A DNA stretch of 64,000 nucleotides from Mesorhizobium sp. J8 (GTDB lineage Bacteria; Pseudomonadota; Alphaproteobacteria; Rhizobiales; Rhizobiaceae), in the NCBI RefSeq assembly GCF_016591715.1, contig NZ_AP024109.1:6508001-6572000 (forward strand), written 5' to 3'. The notes below the pieces were generated by a model. That model made no database searches. It was not told the origin of the DNA and saw only the letters and a list, made by a program, of their open reading frames with translations. Below, one piece after another: positions 7,572-16,888 of the stretch (positions are counted from its first letter, which is position 1; every line of letters starts with the position of its first letter). Position numbers and translations under genes: made by a program.

Positions 7572-8566
7572 CCCCCGACGCGCCGCAGGTGCTCATCGAC
7601 GGGCTGCAATACTGCAACTGGTCGCGCGCGATTTTCGAGGAGATGCGCCGGGGCGGGCTGACCGCGGTCCACGCCACGGTGGGCTATCACGAGGGCTTTC
7701 GCGAGACCGTGCGCCACCTGGTCGATTGGCGCACTTGGCTTCGCGATAATCAGGACCTGATCCTCCTGGCGCGCAATGCCGGCGACATCGAGCGGGCGCG
7801 GGCCACGAACCGCACGGCCATCTTTCTCGGCTTGCAGAACCCGATGCCGATCGAGGACGACATCGGCCTGATCGAGATGCTTTTCGATCTCGGCATCCGC
7901 TTCATGCAGCTCACCTATAACAACCAGTCGCTGCTCGGCTGCGGCTGGATGGAAAAGGAGGACAGCGGCCTGACGCGAATGGGGCGCGAGGCCATCGCCG
8001 AGATGAACCGGCTCGGCATGATCATCGACCTGTCGCATGCCGGCGAGCGGACCGCGCTGGAAACGATCGCGCTCTCAGAGCGGCCGGTGGTCGTCAGCCA
8101 CGCCAATCCACGCTGGCTGCGCGACAGCAACCGCAATGTTTCCAAGACCCTCTTGCAGGCATTGCGCGCAAAGGAGGGGTTGCTCGGCCTGTCGCTCTAC
8201 CCGCTGCACCTTCCGGACGGCTCGGACACCACGCTGGAGCAGTTCGGAAAAATGGCTGCGGAAGCGGCCGGGATCATGGGACCTGACCATCTCGGCATCG
8301 GCTCGGATCTCTGCCAGGACCAGCCCGACAGCGTGGTGCGCTGGATGCGCGAGGGCCGCTGGACCCGCGATGTCGAGGCGACCGCGAGCTTTCCCGCCCA
8401 GCCGTCCTGGTTCAGATCGAACCTCGATTTCCCGAAATTGGCGCAAGGCCTTTCCTCGGCCGGATTCGGTGCGGCCGAGACCGCGCTTGTTCTTGGCGGC
8501 GCCTGGCACCGCTTCCTCAAGGCCAGCCTGCCTTCCGCCCGGGATTCGCAGCCAACGAGCCGATAG
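7568..8566 (+). CDS. Peptidase M19 (membrane/renal dipeptidase) family protein with altered metal site
   Basis: Belongs to the amidohydrolase-fold M19 family, whose members hydrolyse dipeptides at a two-zinc centre. Conserved here are DLSH (His157), SHANPR (His178) and DHLGIGSDL (Asp247). The first metal-binding pair, normally DGHxD, is DGLQY at residues 11-15, and the usual bridging-Glu segment EGG is LQN at 89-91. The site therefore probably holds one metal or none in the normal way, and the substrate may not be a simple dipeptide. The 332-residue length is near normal. It is coupled to the aldehyde dehydrogenase by an ATGA overlap. No signal peptide is visible, so it should be cytoplasmic. 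Confidence 0.82.
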   Translation: MTPDAPQVLIDGLQYCNWSRAIFEEMRRGGLTAVHATVGYHEGFRETVRHLVDWRTWLRDNQDLILLARNAGDIERARATNRTAIFLGLQNPMPIEDDIGLIEMLFDLGIRFMQLTYNNQSLLGCGWMEKEDSGLTRMGREAIAEMNRLGMIIDLSHAGERTALETIALSERPVVVSHANPRWLRDSNRNVSKTLLQALRAKEGLLGLSLYPLHLPDGSDTTLEQFGKMAAEAAGIMGPDHLGIGSDLCQDQPDSVVRWMREGRWTRDVEATASFPAQPSWFRSNLDFPKLAQGLSSAGFGAAETALVLGGAWHRFLKASLPSARDSQPTSR

Positions 8567-8595
8567 GCGCAAGCTCGTCCACTCAGGGCTATCGA

Positions 8596-9312
8596 CTATT
8601 CCACAGCCGGCCTGCCGAAAATCAGACCCAGAAACTCGCCCAGCCAGCGCTTGAGATGCATGTCCCAGATCAGCCGGCCGCCGAGATGGTCGCGGCCGGG
8701 CTGCGCGCCGGGCAATTCGAAGCGATGCGCGCCGCGCACTACCCAGCGATGCATCATGATGCGTGTCAGCTCGCCGTGGAACTGGATGCCCCAGGCATTC
8801 TCGCCGTAACGAAACGCCTGGTTGGGATAGGTTTCCGCGGTCGCCAGCAGCGTCGCTTCCTTGGGCAGCGAGAAGCCCTCGCGGTGGAACTGGTAGACCA
8901 TCTCCGGCCAGTGCAGCAGTTTCTTGCCGGCCTCGGTCGCCTTCAGCGGATACCAGCCGATCTCGACCAGGCCCTCGCCATGACCCTCGACCTTGCCGCC
9001 GAGATGGTTGGCCAGCATCTGCGCGCCGAGGCAGATGCCAAGGAACGGCCGGTTCTCCTTGAGCGGGATTTCCAGCCAGTCGGTCTCGCGGCGGACGAAC
9101 TCGTCCTCGTCATTGGCGCTCATCGGACCGCCGAACACCACCGCGCCCGCATGATCGTCAAGCGTGCAGGGCAGCTCGTCGCCGAGCGGCGGCCGGCGGA
9201 TATCGAGGTCGAAGCCTTCTTCCAGGAGCATATGGCCGACGCGGCCGGGGCTCGAAGTCTCCTGATGCAGCACGATCAGGATCTTTGGTCTCGGCCTCGG
9301 TCTGGGTGGCAT
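8596..9312 (-). CDS. Class I glutamine amidotransferase-like protein
   Basis: A stand-alone GATase1 domain of 238 residues, like the glutaminase half of GMP synthase. The catalytic triad is visible: Cys in GICLGAQMLANHLGG, and His and Glu in WGIQFHGELT, where the usual HPE reads HGE. AVVFGGPMSANDED is the oxyanion-strand region. No synthase domain is attached, so the ammonia acceptor is unknown; related rhizobial proteins are annotated only as glutamine amidotransferase. The start has several Pro/Arg residues and an internal start cannot be excluded. It converges with the M19 gene and lies just downstream of the TerB-like gene. Confidence 0.85.
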   Translation of the reverse strand: MPPRPRPRPKILIVLHQETSSPGRVGHMLLEEGFDLDIRRPPLGDELPCTLDDHAGAVVFGGPMSANDEDEFVRRETDWLEIPLKENRPFLGICLGAQMLANHLGGKVEGHGEGLVEIGWYPLKATEAGKKLLHWPEMVYQFHREGFSLPKEATLLATAETYPNQAFRYGENAWGIQFHGELTRIMMHRWVVRGAHRFELPGAQPGRDHLGGRLIWDMHLKRWLGEFLGLIFGRPAVE

Positions 9313-9330
9313 GGAAGGCGAAGGGTCCCG

Positions 9331-9810
9331 TTATTCGTCGCTCGGCTTGCCCTTGGCGCCAGGCGCCTCGGCCGCCGCCTTCCGGCGCGCCTCGATGCGG
9401 TCGCGGCGCTCGACGCCGATCAATTCGGCGACCCGCCAGACCGTGTTGTCCTCGAGCTCGTGCAATTCGCCGTCGGCATAGACGATTTCCCACATCAGGC
9501 CGATGAAGGCCTTGCGCGCCTCGGCATCGAGATCGCGCTTCAAGACGCTGGTGAAGGCGTAGAGGTCGATCGCCTCATTGTCGGCGCGCTCGCCGGCCGC
9601 CGCAAGCGCATCGAGCTCCTCGCCGCTCACCGAGTAGGTCTCGGCCAGGATCTGCTTGAAGCGTTCCCATTCGACGTCCTGGCGCACGCCGTCGGCGTTC
9701 ATCACGTGGTAGAGCAGCGCGGAAGCCGCGACGCGCGGATCGTCGGCGCTCGGCCTGGCTTCGCCGCCGGCCGGCAGATCCCTCAGGAAGGCCAATACAC
9801 GCTCGAACAT
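9331..9810 (-). CDS. TerB-like (tellurite-resistance/DjlA N-terminal) domain protein
   Basis: A 159-residue all-helical protein of the TerB/DjlA-N superfamily. It shows two repeats of the diagnostic acidic helix: ALLYHVMNADGVRQDVEW and WEIVYADGELHELED, whose Asp/Glu pairs are thought to bind metal. The N-terminus FERVLAFLRDLPAGGE is typical of the rhizobial group, and the C-terminus is a charged tail. I chose the ATG at 9810, with AAGG about 6 bases upstream, over the upstream GTG/ATG. It follows the HemY_N gene by 33 bases and may be cotranscribed with the heme-locus run. The exact function is unknown. Confidence 0.8.
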   Translation of the reverse strand: MFERVLAFLRDLPAGGEARPSADDPRVAASALLYHVMNADGVRQDVEWERFKQILAETYSVSGEELDALAAAGERADNEAIDLYAFTSVLKRDLDAEARKAFIGLMWEIVYADGELHELEDNTVWRVAELIGVERRDRIEARRKAAAEAPGAKGKPSDE

Positions 9811-9843
9811 CGATACCTTTTCCCTGCCCGCCAAAGCCTTGCC

Positions 9844-11412
9844 TCAGAACAAACGAAACCGGCGCGGCGATTTTTCCGCTTCTTCTTCCGGCGCGATACC
9901 CGGATCGTCCGGCAGGGGCGGCAGCTCCGAATCCCGCCCGCCGGTTTCGGGCTCGCTGACGGCGTCCGCAACGGCCGCGACCTTCTCGCCACCATTCGCT
10001 GACGCGGGCTTATCGACGGGCGCGTCGGCAACGATGTCGATCGCCTTTTCGGCAGCTGCGGCGGCGGGCGCAGCCGTGATCGCCGGCACCGCGACATCGG
10101 CCTCGCTGTCTATCAGCTGGCCGAGGCGCTCCATCGGCGCGCGCCAGGTGAAGGCGTCGAGCTTGCCGGTGACCGGCGACACCGGCGCCCAGCGCTCGGA
10201 GATGACGCCGTCCGCCACCCAGGCCGGATCGCGCGGCGCGCGCACCGCTTTCGACAGCAGCTGCCTGACCTTGCCCTGATCGCCGGTCTCGGCCTCCTCG
10301 ATATCGGCGAGCAGGAGATAGGCGCCCTCGCGGCGATCCATGCGTATCGCCGCCTCCGCCTCGCGCCGCGCGGTGGCGAAATCCTGCGCGTCGAGCGCCG
10401 CGCGCGCCACCGCCATCGACGACTCGGGATGATTCCTCTTCAATTCCTGAAGCTTCTTCGCCCGGTTGAGGCGGTCGAGCACGGCGTCGCCCGGCCTGGC
10501 ATGGGTGTAGAGCTCGGCGATATCGGGATGCGGCTCGGCCTTCCAGGCAGCCTCCAGAATCTTGGAGCCTTTGCGCACGTCGTTTTGCCGGATAACCAGA
10601 TCGGCGGCAATCACTGCGGCCGGCGCGAAATCGGGCGCCAGCTTGTTGGCTTCGAGCGCCGCGGTGCGGGCCGCGTTCGGATCGCTGTCGACCAGCGCCT
10701 GCGCCTTGGCCGTCAGCAGCACGGCGCGCCGGCGGTTGGCCACGTCGCGCTCGATCTGCCTGGTCGATTTCTGCGCATCGACCAGCTTCAGCGCGCCATC
10801 CCAGTCGCCGCGTTCGGTCAGTTCCTCGAGCGTCGATTCCGCCGCCCAGGCGAGCTGCGGCGCAACCGCCGCCGCGCGGCCGGCATAGTGGCGCGCGGCA
10901 TTGCGGTCGCCGAGCCGCTCGGCCTCCAGATAGAGCCCCCGCAGGCCGAGCAGCCGCATCTCGGGATCGTCGAGCATGCGCTCGAACTTTTCGCGCGCGC
11001 CTTCATGGTCGCCTTCGAGCAGCGACGCCTGCGCGTCGAGGAGGTTGATCAGCGGCTCCTGGTCGGAGTTGATCAGCTTGGCGGCTTCCTTGGTCTTCTT
11101 GCGCGCCAGCGCGCCGTCGCCGGCGCCGGCGGCGATCATGCCGGTCGACAGCGCTTGGTAGCCGCGGTCGCGGCGGCGCACCCGGAAATAGCGCGAGATC
11201 GTGTAAGGGCTGTTCCACAGTGACTTGATCAGCCACCAGACGATCATCACCGCGGCGACCACGGCGACGATCGCCACTGCCGCCACCATCAGCGTGACCT
11301 GGTACTGGTAACCGTTGAAGGTGACGATCATGTCGCCCGGACGGTCGGCCAGCCAGGCAAAGCCCAGCCCCAGCGCGAAGACGACGGCGAGGAAGACAAG
11401 GAGGCGGATCAT
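9844..11412 (-). CDS. HemY_N domain, TPR-containing inner-membrane protein
   Basis: The 522 residues start with two membrane segments (RLLVFLAVVFALGLGFAWLA and LMVAAVAIVAVVAAVMIVWWLI) and the HemY_N region, followed by TPR-like helical repeats to about residue 400 and a Pro/Ala/Glu-rich, probably disordered tail ending RRFRLF. This is the HemY of enterobacterial nomenclature, of uncertain function; it is not the protoporphyrinogen oxidase also called HemY. It lies directly downstream (9-base gap) of the Mic60 gene in the hemC-hemD-Mic60-HemY_N order known from Alphaproteobacteria. A role as a membrane scaffold for heme synthesis is an inference from that context. Confidence 0.88.
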   Translation of the reverse strand: MIRLLVFLAVVFALGLGFAWLADRPGDMIVTFNGYQYQVTLMVAAVAIVAVVAAVMIVWWLIKSLWNSPYTISRYFRVRRRDRGYQALSTGMIAAGAGDGALARKKTKEAAKLINSDQEPLINLLDAQASLLEGDHEGAREKFERMLDDPEMRLLGLRGLYLEAERLGDRNAARHYAGRAAAVAPQLAWAAESTLEELTERGDWDGALKLVDAQKSTRQIERDVANRRRAVLLTAKAQALVDSDPNAARTAALEANKLAPDFAPAAVIAADLVIRQNDVRKGSKILEAAWKAEPHPDIAELYTHARPGDAVLDRLNRAKKLQELKRNHPESSMAVARAALDAQDFATARREAEAAIRMDRREGAYLLLADIEEAETGDQGKVRQLLSKAVRAPRDPAWVADGVISERWAPVSPVTGKLDAFTWRAPMERLGQLIDSEADVAVPAITAAPAAAAAEKAIDIVADAPVDKPASANGGEKVAAVADAVSEPETGGRDSELPPLPDDPGIAPEEEAEKSPRRFRLF

Positions 11413-11421
11413 CTTGTCTCC

Positions 11422-12909
11422 TTACGCCTTCGTCGCGCCGGCAATCAGCGCTTCGAGCTGCTTTTCGACCTCGAGCCGCGCCTTCAGTTTGCCGGCAAAG
11501 TCGGCGCCGGCCGCCTTCGCGGCATCTGGCAGCGTGTCATATTCGCTGAGCGCCTTGGCATAGTCGCCCTGGTTGACCGCCACTTCCATGCGGGCGACGG
11601 TTTCCGGCGCGCCCTTGCCTTCGATAGCACCGACGGGCCGCACCTTGACCAGCGATTCCGCGCTCGACAGCAGACTCCGGAAGAACCCGGCATTCTGGTC
11701 GGCAGGCCTTGCCGCCTCGACCATGGCGTTGGCGGCGGCATCGGCCTCCGAGGCGATGGTGGCGCGAGTCGGCACGCCCTTCTCGGCATAGGAGCGCAGC
11801 GCCGCGAGCTCGGGCGCGTCCGGCGCGATTGCCGCGAAAGTGTCGAGCTCGGTGGCGAAGGGCGCGCCGCGGTCAAGCGCCGACTTCAGCGCCGACGCCG
11901 CGATCGCCAGCGCGATCTTGGGCTGCGAGGCCTGCGCCTCGACCTTGCCGGAAAGCTGCGATACGGACTGCTCCAGCGCCGCCACCCGGCCATCCACGGC
12001 CTTGGCCGCGTCGCCAGTCGATTTCACTTGAGCGTCGAGCCCGGCGATCTTCTCGTTGAGCGGACCGAGATCGACGGGCGCGGCATTGCCGTTCTTCTGT
12101 AGGTCGGCGACGGTCGTCTCGATCTGGCCGACCTTGTCGCCGAGCGCCTTGAGCGCGACGCCGTCGCTGCTCTGCGCAGCCAAGGATTTCAGCGCCGCGA
12201 TATCCGACTTCACCTGGTCGAGCGCCGAGGACAGGCCGTCGACCTTGGCCGACGCGCCTGTGTCGCCTTTTTCCTTCAGCGCCGCGATCTCGCTTTTCAG
12301 CGAGGCGATCTCGCCATTGACGCCGTCGAGCGATCCGCCGTTCGATCCCGGCGTGCCAATCAGCCCGACCGCCTGCAGCAGGCCGGCCCCGGCAAGCGCG
12401 ATCACCCCGCCGACGACGCCGGCGGCGATGGCATTGACGCCGGCTTTGCGCGGCGGCTGCGGCACGCGATCCTCGCTCTTCGTATCGCCTGGTTTCGCTG
12501 CCGAGGCGTTGGCCCCGGGCGCGGATGCATCCTCGAAATTGTAGTCGAAGCCGCGCGGCTGGCTCTTCGCCGCATCGGAACCGCTGGGATAAGGCTTTTC
12601 CGGCTCGTCGTTGCCGGTCTGGGGCTTATCGGTATGGGGCTTGTCGGTCTCGGGCTTATCTGCCGCGGCCTGGGGGGCGTCGCTATGCTCCCACGGCTCG
12701 ATATCGGCCTGCTCGGCATGGATCGGCTCGTCCGGCGCTTCCGGCTGCGAAGCGGCGGCGGCTTCTTCCGCCTTCGCCTCATCTGTCTGCGCGGCCTTGG
12801 CCTTCGCGGCATCCTCGCCGGTGATTCGCGAGACGGCGCCGGGCTCGAGTTCGATGGTCACCGGCTCGCGCCGGGTCTTCGAATGTCGCATCTTCGGCGT
12901 CTTGACCAT
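11422..12909 (-). CDS. Mitofilin/Mic60-like inner-membrane protein
   Basis: The bacterial relative of mitochondrial Mic60 (COG4223). The 495 residues have the family layout: an acidic Pro/Glu/Lys-rich cytoplasmic region (about 1-140), one membrane span (NAIAAGVVGGVIALAGAGLLQ), a long periplasmic coiled-coil region (GEIASLKSEIAALKEK through AALEQSVSQLSGKVEAQ), and a C-terminal helical domain corresponding to the mitofilin signature (FFRSLLSSAESLVKVRPVG, YAKALSEYDTLPDAAKAAG). Family members shape intracytoplasmic or crista-like membranes. The ATG at 12909 has GGAG upstream. It lies between hemD and the HemY_N gene, its established neighbourhood in Alphaproteobacteria. Confidence 0.88.
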   Translation of the reverse strand: MVKTPKMRHSKTRREPVTIELEPGAVSRITGEDAAKAKAAQTDEAKAEEAAAASQPEAPDEPIHAEQADIEPWEHSDAPQAAADKPETDKPHTDKPQTGNDEPEKPYPSGSDAAKSQPRGFDYNFEDASAPGANASAAKPGDTKSEDRVPQPPRKAGVNAIAAGVVGGVIALAGAGLLQAVGLIGTPGSNGGSLDGVNGEIASLKSEIAALKEKGDTGASAKVDGLSSALDQVKSDIAALKSLAAQSSDGVALKALGDKVGQIETTVADLQKNGNAAPVDLGPLNEKIAGLDAQVKSTGDAAKAVDGRVAALEQSVSQLSGKVEAQASQPKIALAIAASALKSALDRGAPFATELDTFAAIAPDAPELAALRSYAEKGVPTRATIASEADAAANAMVEAARPADQNAGFFRSLLSSAESLVKVRPVGAIEGKGAPETVARMEVAVNQGDYAKALSEYDTLPDAAKAAGADFAGKLKARLEVEKQLEALIAGATKA

Positions 12910-13014
12910 GCTTGGGCTCCGCAAAATGGCTTGGAGATGGATCAATGGGTCCAGAGCGTCAGGATGCTCTAGCACATCACCAAGCGGTGAAAAGGGGCGG
13001 TGTGATGACGCGGC

Positions 13015-13728
13015 CTAGCGCGGTTGCGACAAAAGCGCGAGCAACGCCTCTTCCTCAGGCTGGGACGCGACGCGGATCCTGCTGCCGGCAACCCGTTCCA
13101 TCGGTTCGGCGACACGGGCCGAAAGCGCCAGGAATTGCGTTCTTTCAAAGAGATGCCGCAGCGTCGGCCGCGCCATCAGGCCGACCAGCGCAGCACTTGC
13201 CTTGGCCGAATAAAGCAGCGCGGCGTCGATCGGCCGGCCCGACAGCCGGGCGACCACATCGGCATCGCCAGGATCGATCGCTGTTGTGTCGTAACTCTCG
13301 ATTGCCTGGACATGCACGCCCGCCGCCCTCAGCCGCTGCTCGAACACGGGGAAGCGGACGCGGCCGCACAGATAGACGATTGTCTTGCCGGCAAGGTCGC
13401 GCGCGATGCCGTCGGCCAACGCCTGGGCGTCGCCTGGCCCCTCCGTGACGGCGAGAAATCCCGCCGCGCGGCAGGCCTCGGCCGTCCGTTTGCCGACAGC
13501 GCGGCAAGGCAGGCCCGCAAGCGCCGCGACCAGCGGTTTCGGCGCATGCCGCACCGCATTGGCGCTGGTGACAGCGACCGCGACGGCATCGCCGCCGATG
13601 CCCGCCTCGACCGGCAAGGCGCTCGTCTCGGTCAACGGCAGCACGACAGGCTGGAATCCCAGGGCTTCGAGGCGTCGTGCCGCGCGCGATGCGCCAGGCT
13701 CCGGCCTCGTCACCAGGACGCGGACCAT
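13015..13728 (-). CDS. hemD: Uroporphyrinogen-III synthase
   Basis: Closes and inverts ring D of hydroxymethylbilane to give uroporphyrinogen III, the branch point to heme, siroheme and cobalamin. The 237-residue sequence is divergent, as this family usually is, but keeps the N-terminal VLVTRPEPGA, the hinge region AVTSANAVRH, the AVGKRTAEACRAAGF segment and the conserved Tyr of LLYSAKASAAL. The ATG at 13728 starts one base after the hemC stop, which supports the identification and co-translation. Mic60 follows. Confidence 0.9.
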   Translation of the reverse strand: MVRVLVTRPEPGASRAARRLEALGFQPVVLPLTETSALPVEAGIGGDAVAVAVTSANAVRHAPKPLVAALAGLPCRAVGKRTAEACRAAGFLAVTEGPGDAQALADGIARDLAGKTIVYLCGRVRFPVFEQRLRAAGVHVQAIESYDTTAIDPGDADVVARLSGRPIDAALLYSAKASAALVGLMARPTLRHLFERTQFLALSARVAEPMERVAGSRIRVASQPEEEALLALLSQPR

Positions 13729-13729
13729 G

Positions 13730-14653
13730 TCAGGCCCAGCCGTCGAAGAACTTAGCGCCGGCCCTGGCGCGAACCGTGCGCGCGGCGTCGAGGCCGATCT
13801 CCGCCGCGTCCGCCGCCTCGCCCTCCAGCCGCACCTCATGCGATTCCGTGCCGTCGGGCGAGATGATCAGCCCGACAAAGGACAGTCTTTCGCCCGCGAC
13901 CGTCGCATGGCCGGCGATCGGCGTGCGGCAGGAGCCGTCGAGGGCGGCCAGGAAGGCGCGCTCGCAGGTGAGCGCCTGACCGGTCGGCACATGATGGATC
14001 GCCGCCAGCATTTTTTTGACGTCGCGGTCGCCGATGCGGGTTTCGATGCCGATCGCGCCCTGGCCCGGCGCCGGCGGAAAGTCCTCGAGCGTCATCAGGT
14101 CGGTGACGACATGTTCGAGCCCAAGCCGCTTCAGCCCGGCATAGGCCAGGATCGTGCCCTCGGCGACGCCTTCGTCCAGCTTTCGCAGCCTCGTCTGGAC
14201 ATTGCCGCGGAAGATCACCACCTCGAAATCCGGCCGCATGCGGCGAAGCAGCGCCTGGCGCCGCAGCGACGACGACCCGACCGTGGCGCCATGCGGCAAG
14301 TCGGCGATCCGCTTCACCTTCTTGCCGATGAAGGCGTCGCGCGCGTCCTCGCGCGGCAGGAAGGTGGCAAGCTCCAGCCCGTCGGGCAGCACCGTCGGCA
14401 TGTCCTTCGACGAATGCACCGCGATGTCGATGCGGCCGTCGAGCAGCGCTTCCTCGATTTCCTTGGTGAACAGGCCCTTGCCGCCTGCTTCCGAGAGCGG
14501 CCGGTCCTGGATGCGGTCGCCGCTGGTCGAGATGGGCACCACCTCGAACGCCTGCTCGGGCAGGCCATGCGCCCGCATCAGCCGCGCCCGCGTCTCATGC
14601 GCCTGGGCCAGCGCCAGCGGGCTGCCGCGTGTTCCGATTTTCAAAGTTTGCAT
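13730..14653 (-). CDS. hemC: Hydroxymethylbilane synthase (porphobilinogen deaminase)
   Basis: Polymerises four porphobilinogens to hydroxymethylbilane in tetrapyrrole synthesis. The 307 residues match the family along their length: [14 protein letters not shown] at the N-terminus, [29 protein letters not shown], the catalytic-Asp segment, [11 protein letters not shown], and [10 protein letters not shown], which holds the Cys that binds the dipyrromethane cofactor. It begins the minus-strand run hemC, hemD, Mic60, HemY_N and lies divergent to tsaD with a 98-base shared gap, as in other Rhizobiales. Confidence 0.97.
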   Translation of the reverse strand: MQTLKIGTRGSPLALAQAHETRARLMRAHGLPEQAFEVVPISTSGDRIQDRPLSEAGGKGLFTKEIEEALLDGRIDIAVHSSKDMPTVLPDGLELATFLPREDARDAFIGKKVKRIADLPHGATVGSSSLRRQALLRRMRPDFEVVIFRGNVQTRLRKLDEGVAEGTILAYAGLKRLGLEHVVTDLMTLEDFPPAPGQGAIGIETRIGDRDVKKMLAAIHHVPTGQALTCERAFLAALDGSCRTPIAGHATVAGERLSFVGLIISPDGTESHEVRLEGEAADAAEIGLDAARTVRARAGAKFFDGWA

Positions 14654-14751
14654 GGCGCGCGGTCCGTGATAACCCCCGGGCAGTTTCGAGATCTGCCGCG
14701 CTTGTCCTATCTAGTAAACGCCGGTCAGACAATCTTCGAGGACAGCGACAA

Positions 14752-15855
14752 TTGATCCGGGTTCTGGGCATTGAGACGAGTTGCGACGAGACGGCGGCCA
14801 GCGTGGTGGCGCTGGACGGCGCTGCCGCGCCCGAAATCCTGTCCCCAAAGATCCTATCGAATGTCGTGCTGAGCCAGATCGAGGAGCACGCGGCCTTCGG
14901 CGGCGTCGTGCCGGAGATCGCCGCGCGCGCCCATGTCGAGGCGCTGGACGGGATTGTCGAGGCGGCGCTCGAAGACTCCAAGGTGTCGCTCGACGAGGTC
15001 GACGCGATTGCCGCGACAGCGGGGCCGGGCCTGGTCGGCGGGCTGATCGTCGGCCTGATGACGGCCAAGGCGATCGCGGCCGCCGCGAACAAGCCGCTGA
15101 TCGCGATCAACCATCTCGAGGGCCACGCGCTGACGGCGCGGCTGACCGATGGTCTCGACTTCCCCTATCTTCTGCTGCTCGTCTCCGGCGGCCACACCCA
15201 GATCGTCGCGGTGCGCGGCGTCGGCGATTACCAGCGCTGGGCGACGACGATCGACGACGCGCTGGGCGAAGCCTTCGACAAGACCGCCAAGATGCTCGGC
15301 CTGCCCTATCCCGGCGGTCCGAATGTCGAGAAGGCGGCGGCCGGCGGCGATGCGAACCGCTTTGCCTTCCCGCGCCCGATGAAGGGCTCGGCGCAGCCCG
15401 ACTTCTCCTTCTCCGGTTTGAAGACGGCGGTGCGCCAGGCGGCAACCGCGATCGCGCCGCTGAGCGACCAGGACGTTGCCGACATCTGCGCCTCCTTCCA
15501 GGCGGCGGTGGCGGACGCGCTGGGCGATCGCGTGGGCCGCGCGCTTGCCCGCTTCCGCCGCGAATTTCCCGGCCACGCAAAGCCGGCGCTGGTCGTCGCC
15601 GGCGGCGTCGCCGCCAACCGCGCCATCAAGGCGACGCTTGAGGCGCTTTGTTCCGGGGCGGGCTTCGCCTTCGTCGCCCCGCCGCAAAAACTCTGCACCG
15701 ACAATGCGGCGATGATCGCCTGGGCCGGCATCGAGCGGCTGCGCGCCGGCATTGCCGACGAAAACACTGCCGATTTCGTGCCGCGCTCGCGCTGGCCGCT
15801 CGACAGCATTTCCGCGCCTTTGGTCGGCTCGGGCCGGCGCGGTGCCAAGGCATGA
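14752..15855 (+). CDS. tsaD: tRNA N6-adenosine threonylcarbamoyltransferase
   Basis: Catalytic subunit of the complex that makes t6A37 on tRNAs reading ANN codons. The protein begins [16 protein letters not shown] and carries the metal-binding His pair in INHLEGHAL, the ASKH-fold phosphate motifs ([27 protein letters not shown]), [10 protein letters not shown] and the C-terminal [12 protein letters not shown] and [12 protein letters not shown]. The frame is open further upstream, but the family start fits TTG at 14752, preceded by GAGGA, giving 367 residues. Its TGA overlaps the gpsA ATG. Confidence 0.96.
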   Translation: MIRVLGIETSCDETAASVVALDGAAAPEILSPKILSNVVLSQIEEHAAFGGVVPEIAARAHVEALDGIVEAALEDSKVSLDEVDAIAATAGPGLVGGLIVGLMTAKAIAAAANKPLIAINHLEGHALTARLTDGLDFPYLLLLVSGGHTQIVAVRGVGDYQRWATTIDDALGEAFDKTAKMLGLPYPGGPNVEKAAAGGDANRFAFPRPMKGSAQPDFSFSGLKTAVRQAATAIAPLSDQDVADICASFQAAVADALGDRVGRALARFRREFPGHAKPALVVAGGVAANRAIKATLEALCSGAGFAFVAPPQKLCTDNAAMIAWAGIERLRAGIADENTADFVPRSRWPLDSISAPLVGSGRRGAKA

Positions 15856-16871
15856 GCGCGAAGGGAGCGAGCGGCAGGAGCCCGGGCAGCGGCTGGCGCG
15901 TCGCGGTGCTAGGCGGCGGCGCCTGGGGCACGGCGCTGGCGCTGGCCATGCTGCGTGCCGGCCACGATGTCCGACTCTATGCGCGCGACACCGAAACCGT
16001 CGCCGCCATCACCCGGGGCGAGAACCCGCGCTATTTGCCCGGCATCGGCATCGAACCCGGCATCGCGGCCACCAGCGACATGGCCACGGCGCTCGGCGGC
16101 GCCGACTGCGTGCTCGCCGTGACGCCGGCGCAATCGCTGCGCGCTGTGCTCGCCCATGCCCGCAACCACGTTCCTGCGGGCGTGCCGCTGGTGCTCTGCG
16201 CCAAGGGCATCGAACGCGACACCGGCGCGCTGCTGTCGGCGATCGTCGAGGAGAGCCTGCCGGGCAATCCGGTCGCGGCGCTCTCCGGTCCGAGCTTTGC
16301 CAGCGACGTCGCGCGCGGCCTGCCGACGGCCGTGGTGGTCGCCGCCCGCGAGGCGGAACTGGCGGCCGAGCTTGCCGCCCGCTTCTCGGCCGAGAACTTG
16401 CGCTGCTATTCCAGCGACGACCTGATCGGCGTCGAGATCGGCGGCGCGCTGAAGAACGTCTTCGCCATCGCCGCCGGCGCGATCACCGGCGCCGGCCTCG
16501 GCGCCAGCGCCCAGGCCGCCATGGTGACGCGCGGCTTCGTCGAGCTGCGCCGCATCGGCGCCGCCTTCGGTGCGAAACCGGAGACGCTGATGGGGCTTTC
16601 CGGCCTCGGCGACCTCTTGCTTACCTGCTCCTCGGCGCAGTCGCGCAACTTCGCCTACGGCCTGGCGCTCGGCCAGGGCAAGCCGCTTGCCGGCCTGCCG
16701 CTGGCCGAAGGTGTGCCGACGGCGGGCATCGCCGCCCGCATCGCCGCCGAGCGTGGCATCGAGGCGCCGATCATTTCCGCCGTCGCCGCCATCCTCGACG
16801 GCAAGGTGACCATCGGCCAGGCGGTGACCGCGCTGATGACACGCCCGCTCAAGACCGAAACCGACATCTGA
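15852..16871 (+). CDS. gpsA: Glycerol-3-phosphate dehydrogenase [NAD(P)+]
   Basis: Reduces dihydroxyacetone phosphate to sn-glycerol-3-phosphate for phospholipid synthesis. The 339 residues start with a short Ser/Gly-rich extension, then the Rossmann motif [51 protein letters not shown], the catalytic Lys in [13 protein letters not shown], and [19 protein letters not shown]. It is translationally coupled to tsaD by an ATGA overlap, the usual arrangement in Rhizobiales. Confidence 0.97.
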   Translation: MSAKGASGRSPGSGWRVAVLGGGAWGTALALAMLRAGHDVRLYARDTETVAAITRGENPRYLPGIGIEPGIAATSDMATALGGADCVLAVTPAQSLRAVLAHARNHVPAGVPLVLCAKGIERDTGALLSAIVEESLPGNPVAALSGPSFASDVARGLPTAVVVAAREAELAAELAARFSAENLRCYSSDDLIGVEIGGALKNVFAIAAGAITGAGLGASAQAAMVTRGFVELRRIGAAFGAKPETLMGLSGLGDLLLTCSSAQSRNFAYGLALGQGKPLAGLPLAEGVPTAGIAARIAAERGIEAPIISAVAAILDGKVTIGQAVTALMTRPLKTETDI

Positions 16872-16888
16872 ACCATCGGAGCTGAAAA

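Noticed and set aside
9844..11412. Calling this gene hemY as protoporphyrinogen oxidase
   Set aside because: It has two membrane helices and TPR repeats, no FAD motif. It is the HemY_N protein, a different family with the same name.
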